From Mesorhizobium helmanticense (GTDB taxonomy: Bacteria; Pseudomonadota; Alphaproteobacteria; Rhizobiales; Rhizobiaceae): DNA of 64,000 nucleotides. The stretch spans positions 1-64,000 of the forward strand of contig NZ_PZJX01000052.1 in the NCBI RefSeq assembly GCF_003034915.1, given 5' to 3'. Under the pieces are notes generated by a model that saw nothing but the letters and a program-made list of their open reading frames with translations, did not search any database and was not told where the DNA came from. A program made the translations under genes and the position numbers. Shown here in pieces: positions 27,430-35,642 of the stretch (the first letter of the stretch is position 1; each line of letters opens with the position of its first letter).

Positions 27430-28212
27430 ATGCTGCGTAGAATGCGATCGCCTCGCCGGAGGCCACTTGGCGTGGTGCAAAGGCGCCTGATCTTGGTGAC
27501 GGTGGCCGCGGCCGGCGCTCTGGCTGCGCAAACGGCCATGCAACACAGCGACCACATGCCCGAGCTCCATCTGCCGAATTGGACCAGCGCGGGCCTGGCG
27601 ACGATTGCCGGCGTGGCATCCGTCATCGACGGCGACACGATCGAAATCCACGGCCAGCGCATCCGCTTCAACGGCATCGACGCGCCGGAGAGCCAGCAGC
27701 TTTGTAAAAATGCGAGCGGGGCCGACTATCCTTGCGGGCGGCGATCGGCCGCCGCGCTGGACGGCTTCCTGGCAGCCTCGAAGCCGGTGCAATGCACCTT
27801 CGTGACCTGGGACCGCTATCATCGCTATATCGGCGACTGCCGGCGCGCCGATGGCGCCAGCGTTGCCGCCTGGATGGTCGAGCACGGCCAGGCGCTGGAT
27901 TGGCCCCGCTACAGCCACGGCACCTACGCAGAGAAGCAGGCGACGGCCGAGGCGTCGAAAGTCGGCATTTGGGTCGGCAAGTTTCAGTCGCCGTGGGATT
28001 GGCGCACGGAGCATGCAGACGGCGCGGCTCCGTCGAGCCAGCCGCTCGGCATCAGCCGCCAACAGGTCGCGCAGAGCTATTCGTGCCAGCCACGGCGGAC
28101 CTGTTCGCAGATCGGCTCCTGTGAGGAAGCCCAATGGTATCTCAGCAACTGCCCTTGGGGCCGGAAGCTGGATCGGGACGGCGACGGCGTGGCGTGCGAG
28201 ACGTTGTGCTAA
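27430..28212 (+). CDS. Exported thermonuclease (SNase fold) with excalibur domain
   Basis: A 260-residue protein. Residues about 18-40 form a membrane/signal segment after a basic N-terminus (RRPLGVVQRRLILVTVAAAG). Residues about 60-190 are the staphylococcal-nuclease fold: SVIDGDTIEIHGQRIRFNGIDAPE, then CTFVTWDRYHRYIGDC, VEHGQALDW and SKVGIW. The C-terminal 45 residues hold a cysteine-rich excalibur calcium-binding motif (DRDGDGVACE). The active-site arginine of RFNGID and the aspartates are present. It should degrade DNA or RNA in the periplasm or outside the cell. Such nucleases are frequent on conjugative elements. Confidence 0.88.
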   Translation: MLRRMRSPRRRPLGVVQRRLILVTVAAAGALAAQTAMQHSDHMPELHLPNWTSAGLATIAGVASVIDGDTIEIHGQRIRFNGIDAPESQQLCKNASGADYPCGRRSAAALDGFLAASKPVQCTFVTWDRYHRYIGDCRRADGASVAAWMVEHGQALDWPRYSHGTYAEKQATAEASKVGIWVGKFQSPWDWRTEHADGAAPSSQPLGISRQQVAQSYSCQPRRTCSQIGSCEEAQWYLSNCPWGRKLDRDGDGVACETLC

Positions 28213-28600
28213 CGCGGCGCCCTGAGTTGCGCTTCAAAGGCCCCAGCCCCATCGACATGGTCGAGACCCACATCGAGACCTGCGCCGAGGTCAGGGTCGA
28301 GCGGCGATGCTACATCTCCTCTCGCATCCTCACCGCAAAAACTTTCGCCGAGGCCGCCCCGTTGGGGATCGAGAACGGGCTACGCTGGGTTCTCGATGTC
28401 CAATTCAAGGATGATCAGTCCCGCCTGCGCCGCAGCCACGGCGCCACAAACATGGCCATGGTCCGCCACCTCGCCCTCAACCTCATCCGAGCCATGTCCG
28501 GAAAACAATCCATCAAGGGAAAGCGAAAACTCGCGACCTGTGATACCGACTACCTGATTGCAGTTCTCCAATTCCGGGTGGTCGACCCATGCCAGCATAA
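28213..28600 (+). pseudogene. ISAs1-family transposase C-terminal relic
   Basis: The frame reads MVETHIETCAEVRVERRCYISSR, then WGIEN-like LGIENGLRWVLDVQFKDDQSRLR, then MAMVRHLALNLIRA and DTDYLIAVLQ. This is the C-terminal third of an ISAs1/DDE transposase, including the RHWGIEN(xLHW)VLDV block. The tryptophan of WGIEN is lost, the first two thirds are gone and the end runs into unrelated sequence. It marks old transposition at the right edge of the relic-rich region. Confidence 0.78.
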
Positions 28601-29222
28601 TAGGAGGATATTTGCTGCTCTTTCCTCGTCCCGCTATTGGAGGAAACGGCACCGCGACCTTGATGCAGTGTCATGGATGGATAGGGCATTATTCGGGAAC
28701 CGAACCAATCCACAGAAATATTTTGTTGGTATTTTTGTTGGTCCGCGCTGCTATTGCTCCATGCCGAGGCGATTGAAAACGAATTCAAATTTCCTCTACT
28801 TGGATTCCGCCTCTGGCACCATCACCTTTCGGGTCCATTCTCCCGACATTCCCTCTCGCCGAAGCCTCTACGCTTCTGTGTCTGCAAATCCATGAAATCG
28901 CTCATCTTTTTGTAGGGAATGGCGTGGCTAGGCGCGTTTCACGGAGATCCGGGCGTACTTGGTCCAACGGGCCGCCGGGATGGGGACGCAATCATCCTGG
29001 TGCACAATGATCTCGCTCGGCACCCCAGATCTCGCTCGGTACCCCAAGGCCTTGCCGCTCAAGATCAGGCACGCGTGAATTCAATATCAGCTGGTTGTGG
29101 CTTTCTTCTCGGTATCGGCACGAGGGTGACAAACCACAGACGTCCTAGCCACATGTTTCTCGCTGAGGACATCGGCAGATCGTTGAGAGAAAGCCATCGC
29201 AGGCTAGTCTAGGGATCAAGCA
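28601..29222. other. Gene-free interval at the change to compact high-GC operons
   Basis: About 620 bases, comparatively A/T-rich at first, without a recognisable gene. It separates the relic-rich left part from the compact transport and catabolism operons on the right. I searched for a tRNA 3' end or direct repeat that might mark an integration site and found none. Confidence 0.45.
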
Positions 29223-31316
29223 TCACAGATCCATTGTCCGCCTCGCTACCGCTGCTTGCACCAAGCGATCAGTAAGAATGGCCAGGAAGGCGATTGATAG
29301 CCCGGCAATCAGACCCATGCCGGCATCGGCCTTGCCCAGCGCGACATAGACTGCCTGTCCGAGATCGCGCGTGCCGACCAGTGCTGCGATGGCAAGCATC
29401 GACAGCGCCGCCATGATAGTTTGATTGAGGCCAAGCATCACCACCGGCAGCGCCAGCGGCAGCTTCACCTGGAACAGCGTCTGCGCAGGTGTCGCGCCCA
29501 TCTGCTCGACCGCCTCGACGACATCGATCCGAACGTGCCGCAGCCCATGCTCGACATAGCGGATGGGAGGCACGATGGCGTAGAGCATGATGGCGATCAG
29601 CGCGGTGAATTCGCCGACCTTGAAGAACATCAGGGCCGGGATCAGGAAAACGAATTGCGGCACGGTCTGCAGCGCATCGCAGATCGGTTTCAGGATACGC
29701 GACACGCGCTCGCTATGCGCGGCCCAGATGCCGAGCATACCGCCGATCACAAGGCAGAGCAGCACCGCCAGCGTGCACAGATAAAGCGATTGGACGAGCG
29801 GCCCCCACAACCCGTTGAGAAGGATCAGCAGAAATCCGACAGCAGCAAAGAGAGCGAGCCGGACGCCGGAGACCTGCCAGGCGAGAAGGGCAGCGCCCAG
29901 GATGAAGGCCGGCCAGGGAAAGCCAAGAAAGCCGGTATAGAGAAGGATACCGGCAACCAGCACCGCCAAGGCCGGACGCCACCTGAGGCGGCGCATCAGC
30001 AGCGCCGAGACAAGCAGGACGGCAGTGGCATAGGCCGTGTTTGCCAGCAGCGTCAGCGCGAACCCCCAGATCGCCGGGGTAGCGGCACCCGAAATGCCGA
30101 TCCTCAACGGCAGCAGCAGGCAGTAGAGAACACTGTTGCGAACACCGTCAAAGAACCAGGCATAGTCGCGCACAAGCCCCAGCAGCCATTGGTTGACGAC
30201 GCCCATCTGCGTGCGCAGCCCGGTGCTCGGCAGCAGCGTTTGATCCGGCCAGAGGAAGCGGATCGTGATCGCCAGGCCGGCCGCGGCAATCATAAACAGC
30301 GCCAGCCGGCGGCCCGTCATCCAGATCATGGCCGGCGTCGGACCCGCCGGTCTTTCCCTGGCGAAGCCGATCGTCAGCCGGTCGATGAGGATGGCCAGCA
30401 GCGCAATGACGAGGCCCGACAGGATGCTCTGGCCGAACTCGGCCTTACGCATCGAAGACAGCACCTCCCAGCCGATGTCCTCGAAGCCGCCAATTATGGC
30501 AGCGACGATCACCATCGACAGCGCCGCCATCGTGGTCTGGTTGAAGCCGACAAGGATCTGCGGCAGCGCCGTCGGCACTTCGACGTGCCAGAACTGCTGG
30601 CGGCGCGTGCAGCCGCTCATCAGGCCCGCTTCACTGATGGCGGCGGGCACACGATCGAGGCCGAGCATCGTGTTGCGCACCATCGGCGGCGTCGCATAGA
30701 TGGCGCTGGCGATGAGCCCGACCACCGGCCCGAAGCCGAACAGCAAAAGCAGCGGAATAAGATAGGCGAAGGCCGGCACGGTCTGCATCAGATCGAGCGC
30801 ACCGAGCAGAACGGGCCGCAGACGGGGATTGATATAGCCGAGCACGCCAAGGGCAAAGCCAAGCACGGTGGAGATCGGCACGGCGATCAGCACCAGGGAT
30901 AGCGTGCTCATGCTTTGCGGCCAATAGCCGGCCAGCAGGATATAGGTCAGCGCCAGCAGCGCGAAGACCGCCAGCCTGATGCCGCTTGACTTCAGCGCCA
31001 GCGCCGCCACTGCCAGCATCACCGCCGGCCACGGTAACCAGACCAACGCCAGACGCGCGCCGCGCATCGGCGCCTCGAGCATGGCGGAGAGCGCGCGAAA
31101 GCCGGGCTGGACAACAGTCACCACGGCATCCGTGACGATGTTGACGCCTGCGGCCAGCGGCAGCGTCCATTCCTTGGGAAACGTTACCAGCCAGGGAAAA
31201 GCCGTCTTCAGGAGGAGGCAAAGCGCGGTCACCGCGAGGAACCCGCACCAGGGCAACAGGGCCGGCTCGATCGCGACCCTCGGCGGGGATCGGAATGTCG
31301 CGGCCGGCGCCGTCAT
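29223..31316 (-). CDS. Glycine betaine/proline ABC transporter, fused double permease
   Basis: Inner-membrane permease of 697 residues made of two ProW-like halves. Each half has several membrane spans and its own EAA-type coupling loop: SEAGLMSGCTRRQQFWHVEVPTALPQILVG in the first, VEAVEQMGATPAQTLFQVKLPLALPVVMLG in the second. Both loops are followed by NQTxMAALSM, typical of the quaternary-amine uptake family. A single ProW is about 300-350 residues, so this is a tandem duplication and fusion, and one chain can form the whole channel. The start overlaps the ATPase gene by four bases (ATGA). Substrate is inferred (betaine, choline or carnitine-like). Confidence 0.88.
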   Translation of the reverse strand: MTAPAATFRSPPRVAIEPALLPWCGFLAVTALCLLLKTAFPWLVTFPKEWTLPLAAGVNIVTDAVVTVVQPGFRALSAMLEAPMRGARLALVWLPWPAVMLAVAALALKSSGIRLAVFALLALTYILLAGYWPQSMSTLSLVLIAVPISTVLGFALGVLGYINPRLRPVLLGALDLMQTVPAFAYLIPLLLLFGFGPVVGLIASAIYATPPMVRNTMLGLDRVPAAISEAGLMSGCTRRQQFWHVEVPTALPQILVGFNQTTMAALSMVIVAAIIGGFEDIGWEVLSSMRKAEFGQSILSGLVIALLAILIDRLTIGFARERPAGPTPAMIWMTGRRLALFMIAAAGLAITIRFLWPDQTLLPSTGLRTQMGVVNQWLLGLVRDYAWFFDGVRNSVLYCLLLPLRIGISGAATPAIWGFALTLLANTAYATAVLLVSALLMRRLRWRPALAVLVAGILLYTGFLGFPWPAFILGAALLAWQVSGVRLALFAAVGFLLILLNGLWGPLVQSLYLCTLAVLLCLVIGGMLGIWAAHSERVSRILKPICDALQTVPQFVFLIPALMFFKVGEFTALIAIMLYAIVPPIRYVEHGLRHVRIDVVEAVEQMGATPAQTLFQVKLPLALPVVMLGLNQTIMAALSMLAIAALVGTRDLGQAVYVALGKADAGMGLIAGLSIAFLAILTDRLVQAAVARRTMDL

Positions 31317-32374
31317 GGCCGGGTCCGGCGGGCCTGTTCCCGCTCCAGCACGGCAAGGATGGAACCGGCCGTCAGCAATGACGGCGGACTGTTGCCCTCG
31401 CCGGGCACGGCGAAGGCGCTGACACCGGAGGCCAGGCGCGGAATGAGTTCCTCCAGGCTGGTGCCGGCGGCGACGCATTCTTCGGGCAGCGCCGTCCCGT
31501 TGGCTGCGATCGCAAGGTCGCCCGCCCTGATGACGCGCAGCAGCGGCATGTCTTCGGTGAACTGCGCGACATAGTCGTCGGCGGGGTTGAGCACGATGTC
31601 GGCCGGACGGCCGATCTGGACGATCTTGCCGGCGCGCATGATGGCGAGCCGGTCGGCCAGCCGGAAGGCCTCGGCCATGTCGTGGGTGATGAAGATGATG
31701 GTCTTCTTGAGCATACGCTGCAGGCGCAGGAATTCATCCTGCATCTGCCGGCGGATGAGCGGATCGAGCGCCGAGAACGGCTCGTCGAGGAACCACAGTT
31801 CCGGCCCGACGGCGAGCGAGCGGGCGATGCCGACGCGCTGCTGCTGGCCGCCGGAGAGCTGATGCGGAAACGCGGCTTCGCGGCCTTCGAGGCCTACCAG
31901 CGAGATCATCTCGCGGGCGCGGATCTCGCGCTCCTTCGAGGACTTGCCCTGGATCTTCAAGGGGAACGCGACATTGCCCAGAACGGTCAGATGCGGCAGC
32001 AGGCCGAAATTCTGGAACACCATGCCCATGGCATGGCGGCGAAGCTCGATCAGCTCCTTGCCGGTGGCCTTGAGCAGGTCCCGCCCGTCGAGCAGGATCT
32101 CGCCGGCACTTGGCTCGACCAGCCGCGACAGACAGCGCACCAGCGTCGATTTGCCAGAGCCGGACAGGCCCATGATGACGAAGATCTCGCCGGCCGCGAC
32201 CTCGAAACTGGCATCGACCACGGCCGGCAGATGGGCTTCCGCTCGCAGCCGCTCGGCGAGCGCATCGGGCTCGATGATATAGCCGCGCGAGTCGAAATAA
32301 TAGGCGGGGCGCCGCCCATAGACCTTCCACACATTGCGGCAGGCGAGTTTTATCGGGCGCGCGGCGGTGCTCAT
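31313..32374 (-). CDS. Glycine betaine/proline ABC transporter ATP-binding protein
   Basis: ProV-like ATPase of 353 residues. Walker A is MGLSGSGKST, the Q-loop is VFQNFGLLPH, signature LSGGQQQR, Walker B LWFLDEPFSALDP, switch histidine in FITHDMAEA. An N-terminal extension of about 50 residues (YYFDSRGYIIEPDALAERL) and a short C-terminal extension are present; the latter is too short for a pair of complete CBS domains. Together with the fused permease and the binding protein it makes a complete importer. Confidence 0.9.
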   Translation of the reverse strand: MSTAARPIKLACRNVWKVYGRRPAYYFDSRGYIIEPDALAERLRAEAHLPAVVDASFEVAAGEIFVIMGLSGSGKSTLVRCLSRLVEPSAGEILLDGRDLLKATGKELIELRRHAMGMVFQNFGLLPHLTVLGNVAFPLKIQGKSSKEREIRAREMISLVGLEGREAAFPHQLSGGQQQRVGIARSLAVGPELWFLDEPFSALDPLIRRQMQDEFLRLQRMLKKTIIFITHDMAEAFRLADRLAIMRAGKIVQIGRPADIVLNPADDYVAQFTEDMPLLRVIRAGDLAIAANGTALPEECVAAGTSLEELIPRLASGVSAFAVPGEGNSPPSLLTAGSILAVLEREQARRTRP

Positions 32375-32467
32375 CGCAAGCTGCCGGCGCCAACCGTTCG
32401 CCCGGCCCCCGAACTGGCGGGAACCGAGCGGCGATTTTCGTCATCGCTTGAGCGAGACATTGTGAAA

Positions 32468-33406
32468 TTACCCCTTGGCCGCGTCGACCCAAGGTTTCCA
32501 GACGGCCTCGTTCTTGTCGACCCATTCCTTGACGACGGCGTCGAGGTCCTTACCCTCCTTGTCCACCGCCAGCATCATCTTCTGCTGCTCGGTGGCGTCC
32601 ATCTTGAACGCCTTGAGGAACGCATAGGCGGCGGGCCATTTGGCGCCGAAGCCGGACCAGACGATCTTGTCGACATCCGGCGGGGTGATGCAATGTTCGT
32701 TGGTCTGCTCCTTGCACGGCGGCATGGTGATCCAGCCGACCTCGTTCTTCGCCAACGCGTAGTGCGGGCCCCAGAACATCATCACCAGCGGCGACTTGGC
32801 GGCCTCGGAGGCTTCGAGTTCGGCGACCAGCGCGCCCTCAGAGCCGGCCGGCACGGCAGTGTATTGCATGTTGTTGTCGGCGAGGATCGTGGCGGCGCGC
32901 GATCCCCAGTCGGCCGGATAGTCGAGGAAGCGGCCATTGGGCGCGGTTTCGGGCGTCGACAGTGCCTGAATGCATTCAGGCTTGTTCAGCGCGGTCCAGT
33001 CAGGCAGCCCAGGGCAAACCTTCTCCATGAACTTCGGATAGATCCAACCCTCCTGGGTTTTCAGATCGAGCTTGCCGATGTCCTCGATCTTCTTCTCCGC
33101 CAGCACCTTCGGATAGATGTCGCCGACATTGTTGAGCCAGATCTCGACCGAGGCGCTCAGCGAGCCGTCGGCAAGGCCGGAAAACTGCGGGAAGTTGCCG
33201 GCGGTGACGTATTCGACCTTGTAGCCGAGCTTTTCGAGCAACTGTCCGGCGATGTGGGTGGATACGTGGGCGCCGGTCCATTCGAGCATGGCGAGCTTGA
33301 TCGGCTCGTCCTTGGCGCCGGGTTCGGCGGTTCGCCCTTGAGCGGTTGCGGCAAGCAGAAGCGCCAGCCCGATGCCGACGCCTTTCAAGACATTGGTACT
33401 TTTCAT
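32468..33406 (-). CDS. Glycine betaine-type substrate-binding protein
   Basis: Periplasmic binding protein of 312 residues of the OpuAC/ProX family. Residues 1-27 form a signal peptide (VLKGVGIGLALLLAATAQG). MLEWTGAHVSTHIAGQLLEKLGYKVEYV and the aromatic residues W-T-G, W-I-L-N-like EIWLNNV and FWGPHYAL are consistent with a cage for a quaternary amine. GGGGAACTGAT precedes the ATG at 33406; the frame is open further upstream. First gene of the transporter; 93 bases separate it from the ATPase gene. Confidence 0.9.
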   Translation of the reverse strand: MKSTNVLKGVGIGLALLLAATAQGRTAEPGAKDEPIKLAMLEWTGAHVSTHIAGQLLEKLGYKVEYVTAGNFPQFSGLADGSLSASVEIWLNNVGDIYPKVLAEKKIEDIGKLDLKTQEGWIYPKFMEKVCPGLPDWTALNKPECIQALSTPETAPNGRFLDYPADWGSRAATILADNNMQYTAVPAGSEGALVAELEASEAAKSPLVMMFWGPHYALAKNEVGWITMPPCKEQTNEHCITPPDVDKIVWSGFGAKWPAAYAFLKAFKMDATEQQKMMLAVDKEGKDLDAVVKEWVDKNEAVWKPWVDAAKG

Positions 33407-33487
33407 ATCAGTTCCCCTGTCGGTTTGACTTTTCCTTGCTTTATACCGGCCTCTTCCCATGAAGGCCGCAACCATCCAGCGCGAGCG

Positions 33488-34315
33488 CTACCACAACGCT
33501 CCGCCGGTGATCTGTATGTTTTCCATGGTGATGCCCTTGGCCAAATCCGAGCACAGGAAGACGGCGAGTGCCGCGATCTCCTGCGGCTGCAGCATGCGCT
33601 GCTGCGGGTTGCCGCGGGCGATCTCGGCCATCGCTTCCTCTGGTGTGCGCCCCTTGCCCTCGCGCTCGACGACCTGCGCCACGTTGCGGCGCATCAGCTC
33701 GGTCTCGACCCAGGTCGGGCTGATCATGACGCAGGTGACGCCGTGTGCTGCCCCTTCCAGCGCCACGCAACGGGTCAAACCGAGCAGCCCGGCCTTTGAG
33801 GCGCAATAGGCGGGATTGTCCTTCCAGCCGACCGAAGCCGCGGTCGAACCGATGTTGACGATACGGCCCCAGCCGCGCTCGATCATGCCGGGCAGTGCTG
33901 CACGGGTCATACGGAAGGCGCCGGTCAGATTGGTGTCGACGATCTTGTCCCAGAGCGCGTCGGAATGGCCGCAGACCGGCTGCTCGGCGGTGGTGCCGGC
34001 GGCGTTGACCAGTATGTCAATCGGGCCGATGGCGGCTTCGGCGTCAGCCGCGAAACGGTTGGTGACGTCGCTGTCGCGCACGTCGAGATGGGCGGCGTGG
34101 ACCTTCGTTCCATGGGACGCGAGGGCCGCCCGTACACGCTCGATCTCGTCCGCTCCGGGGTAGTAGGCGGCATCGGATTTATCAGTGCCGACAGGGGCGA
34201 TATAGGAACCGACAGCGACATTCGCACCCGCCTCCACCAGCGCCGTGGCAATGGCAAAGCCCATGCCGGAGAACCCGCCGGTGATAATCGCGCTACGACC
34301 GGAAAGATCTGTCAT
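33488..34315 (-). CDS. Short-chain dehydrogenase/reductase
   Basis: Classical SDR of 275 residues. Cofactor motif TGGFSGMGFAIA at the N-terminus, NAAG-type VNAAGTT, catalytic serine in NIGSTAAS, and YCASK (YxxxK). A long insertion after the second beta strand (YIAPVGTDKSDAAYYPGADEIERV) is unusual for the family. GGAG eight bases before ATG 34315 sets the start. It lies between the betaine-type transporter and a second SDR, transcribed in the same direction, so it likely handles an intermediate of the imported compound. Confidence 0.87.
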   Translation of the reverse strand: MTDLSGRSAIITGGFSGMGFAIATALVEAGANVAVGSYIAPVGTDKSDAAYYPGADEIERVRAALASHGTKVHAAHLDVRDSDVTNRFAADAEAAIGPIDILVNAAGTTAEQPVCGHSDALWDKIVDTNLTGAFRMTRAALPGMIERGWGRIVNIGSTAASVGWKDNPAYCASKAGLLGLTRCVALEGAAHGVTCVMISPTWVETELMRRNVAQVVEREGKGRTPEEAMAEIARGNPQQRMLQPQEIAALAVFLCSDLAKGITMENIQITGGALW

Positions 34316-34372
34316 CGCGCGCATTCTCCGGTCGGTTTGGGGCAAGCAATCAGGCCGGGCGAGATTTGGCGA

Positions 34373-35143
34373 TTACACGGCAAGGTAGCCTCCATCGACG
34401 ACCATTTCGGAGCCAGTGACGAATTTCGATTCATCCGAGGCGAGGTAGAGCACCATGTAGGCGATATCGTCGGGCTCGCCGAGGAAGCCGATCGGGTGGC
34501 GCGCGAGCGCCCTTGCCTTTTCCTGCTCCAGCGTGCCGAGGTCGCGCAGATAATTTTCCGTCTGCGGCGTCCAGATGTAGCCGGGATGGATCGAGTTGCA
34601 GCGAATGCCGTAGCGCTTCTCGGCACAGTGCACGGCAACCGCCTTGGTCAGCGTGCGGACGCCGCCCTTCGAAGCGCAGTAGGCGGCAAGGTCGGCCTCG
34701 CCGATGATGCCGTCGATGGACGACAGGTTGATGATCGAACCGCCGCCCGATGTCTTCATCAGACGGATGCCTTGCTGGCAGCCGAAGAACACACCGTCGA
34801 GATTTACGGCCATGGTGCGCCGCCATTCCTCCAGCGACGTGTCCTCGATGTTCCTGGCGATGGCGATGCCGGCATTGTTGATCAGCACGTCAAGCCGGCC
34901 GAATTTTTGCTCGACCGCTGCCATGACCGCTGGCCAGGCTTCGGATCTGGAGACGTCGTGGTGGTGGTGAAGGCTTTCGCCGCCAGCCTGCCCGATCAAC
35001 TCGGCCGACTGCCGGGCGGCGTCCTCATCGATGTCGGTGACCACGACCTTCGCGCCTTCGGCCGCAAGCAGCAAGGCAGCCGCCCGCCCGAGCCCCATGC
35101 CGGCCCCGGTGACGAGCGCAACCTTGCCTGCGACGCGGTTCAC
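34373..35143 (-). CDS. Short-chain dehydrogenase/reductase
   Basis: Classical SDR of 256 residues: TGAGMGLGRAAALLLA, NNAGIA, NLSSIDG with the catalytic serine, YCASK, and HPGYIWTPQT. The most likely start is GTG 35143, five bases inside the cluster after the stop of the carboxylase gamma-like gene, with AAGGAAC upstream. Both SDRs of this cluster are the 3-hydroxyacyl or secondary-alcohol type by general resemblance; substrate not determinable. Confidence 0.88.
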   Translation of the reverse strand: MNRVAGKVALVTGAGMGLGRAAALLLAAEGAKVVVTDIDEDAARQSAELIGQAGGESLHHHHDVSRSEAWPAVMAAVEQKFGRLDVLINNAGIAIARNIEDTSLEEWRRTMAVNLDGVFFGCQQGIRLMKTSGGGSIINLSSIDGIIGEADLAAYCASKGGVRTLTKAVAVHCAEKRYGIRCNSIHPGYIWTPQTENYLRDLGTLEQEKARALARHPIGFLGEPDDIAYMVLYLASDESKFVTGSEMVVDGGYLAV

Positions 35144-35147
35144 AGCA

Positions 35148-35642
35148 TCATGTTCCTTCGAGCGGCTTTCCCAGCCAGTCGCGATAGAACCCTTCGAGGT
35201 CGGGTTCGAAATCATGGACGATCGGATAGCCCGGTGCCGCCGCCTCGACCTCGTGCAGCGTGCCGCATTGCGGGCAGATGAATTCGCGGATCTCCATCCA
35301 CTGGGGATCAGGGAGGTCGCTGTTCGGATAGATCTCGCGCAGCGACTCTTCCGTGTTGCGCACATGGATCGCAGCGCTCAGCTTCCAGTTCTTGCGGTAG
35401 TCCCCGAACGAATGACTGCATTCGCATCTGGTCACTCGGCTATCGCCGCTCTGGCAGATGAACAGATGGTCGCTGACCGGCAACAGGATGGGGTCCTTCC
35501 AGGCGACGCGGTCTTGATAGACGGCGACCATCTTGAAGAAGCGGTCATCGTCCTTGTAGGCGCTCATGATGCGCCTTGTCTGCGGCCACGGCAGCTGGCC
35601 GCCAGCCAGATCGCGAAGGATTTCCTTGCTGTACGAGGTCAT
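35148..35642 (-). CDS. acxC: Acetone carboxylase gamma-subunit-like protein
   Basis: A 164-residue protein with two cysteine pairs: CECSHSFGDYRKNWKL and CPQCGTLHEVEAAAPGYPIVHDFEPDLEGFYRDWL. These match the zinc-binding small subunit of acetone and acetophenone carboxylases (about 170 residues). Its start overlaps the preceding alpha-like subunit by four bases. Subunit symbols follow the acetone carboxylase nomenclature; the real substrate may be another ketone. Confidence 0.8.
   Translation of the reverse strand: MTSYSKEILRDLAGGQLPWPQTRRIMSAYKDDDRFFKMVAVYQDRVAWKDPILLPVSDHLFICQSGDSRVTRCECSHSFGDYRKNWKLSAAIHVRNTEESLREIYPNSDLPDPQWMEIREFICPQCGTLHEVEAAAPGYPIVHDFEPDLEGFYRDWLGKPLEGT

Noticed and set aside
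28601..29222. Integration site with tRNA 3' end
   Set aside because: No tRNA-like sequence or direct repeat was recognised.
31682..33799. Long plus-strand open frame opposite the betaine transporter genes
   Set aside because: Antisense shadow of three well-supported genes, no start signal or family.
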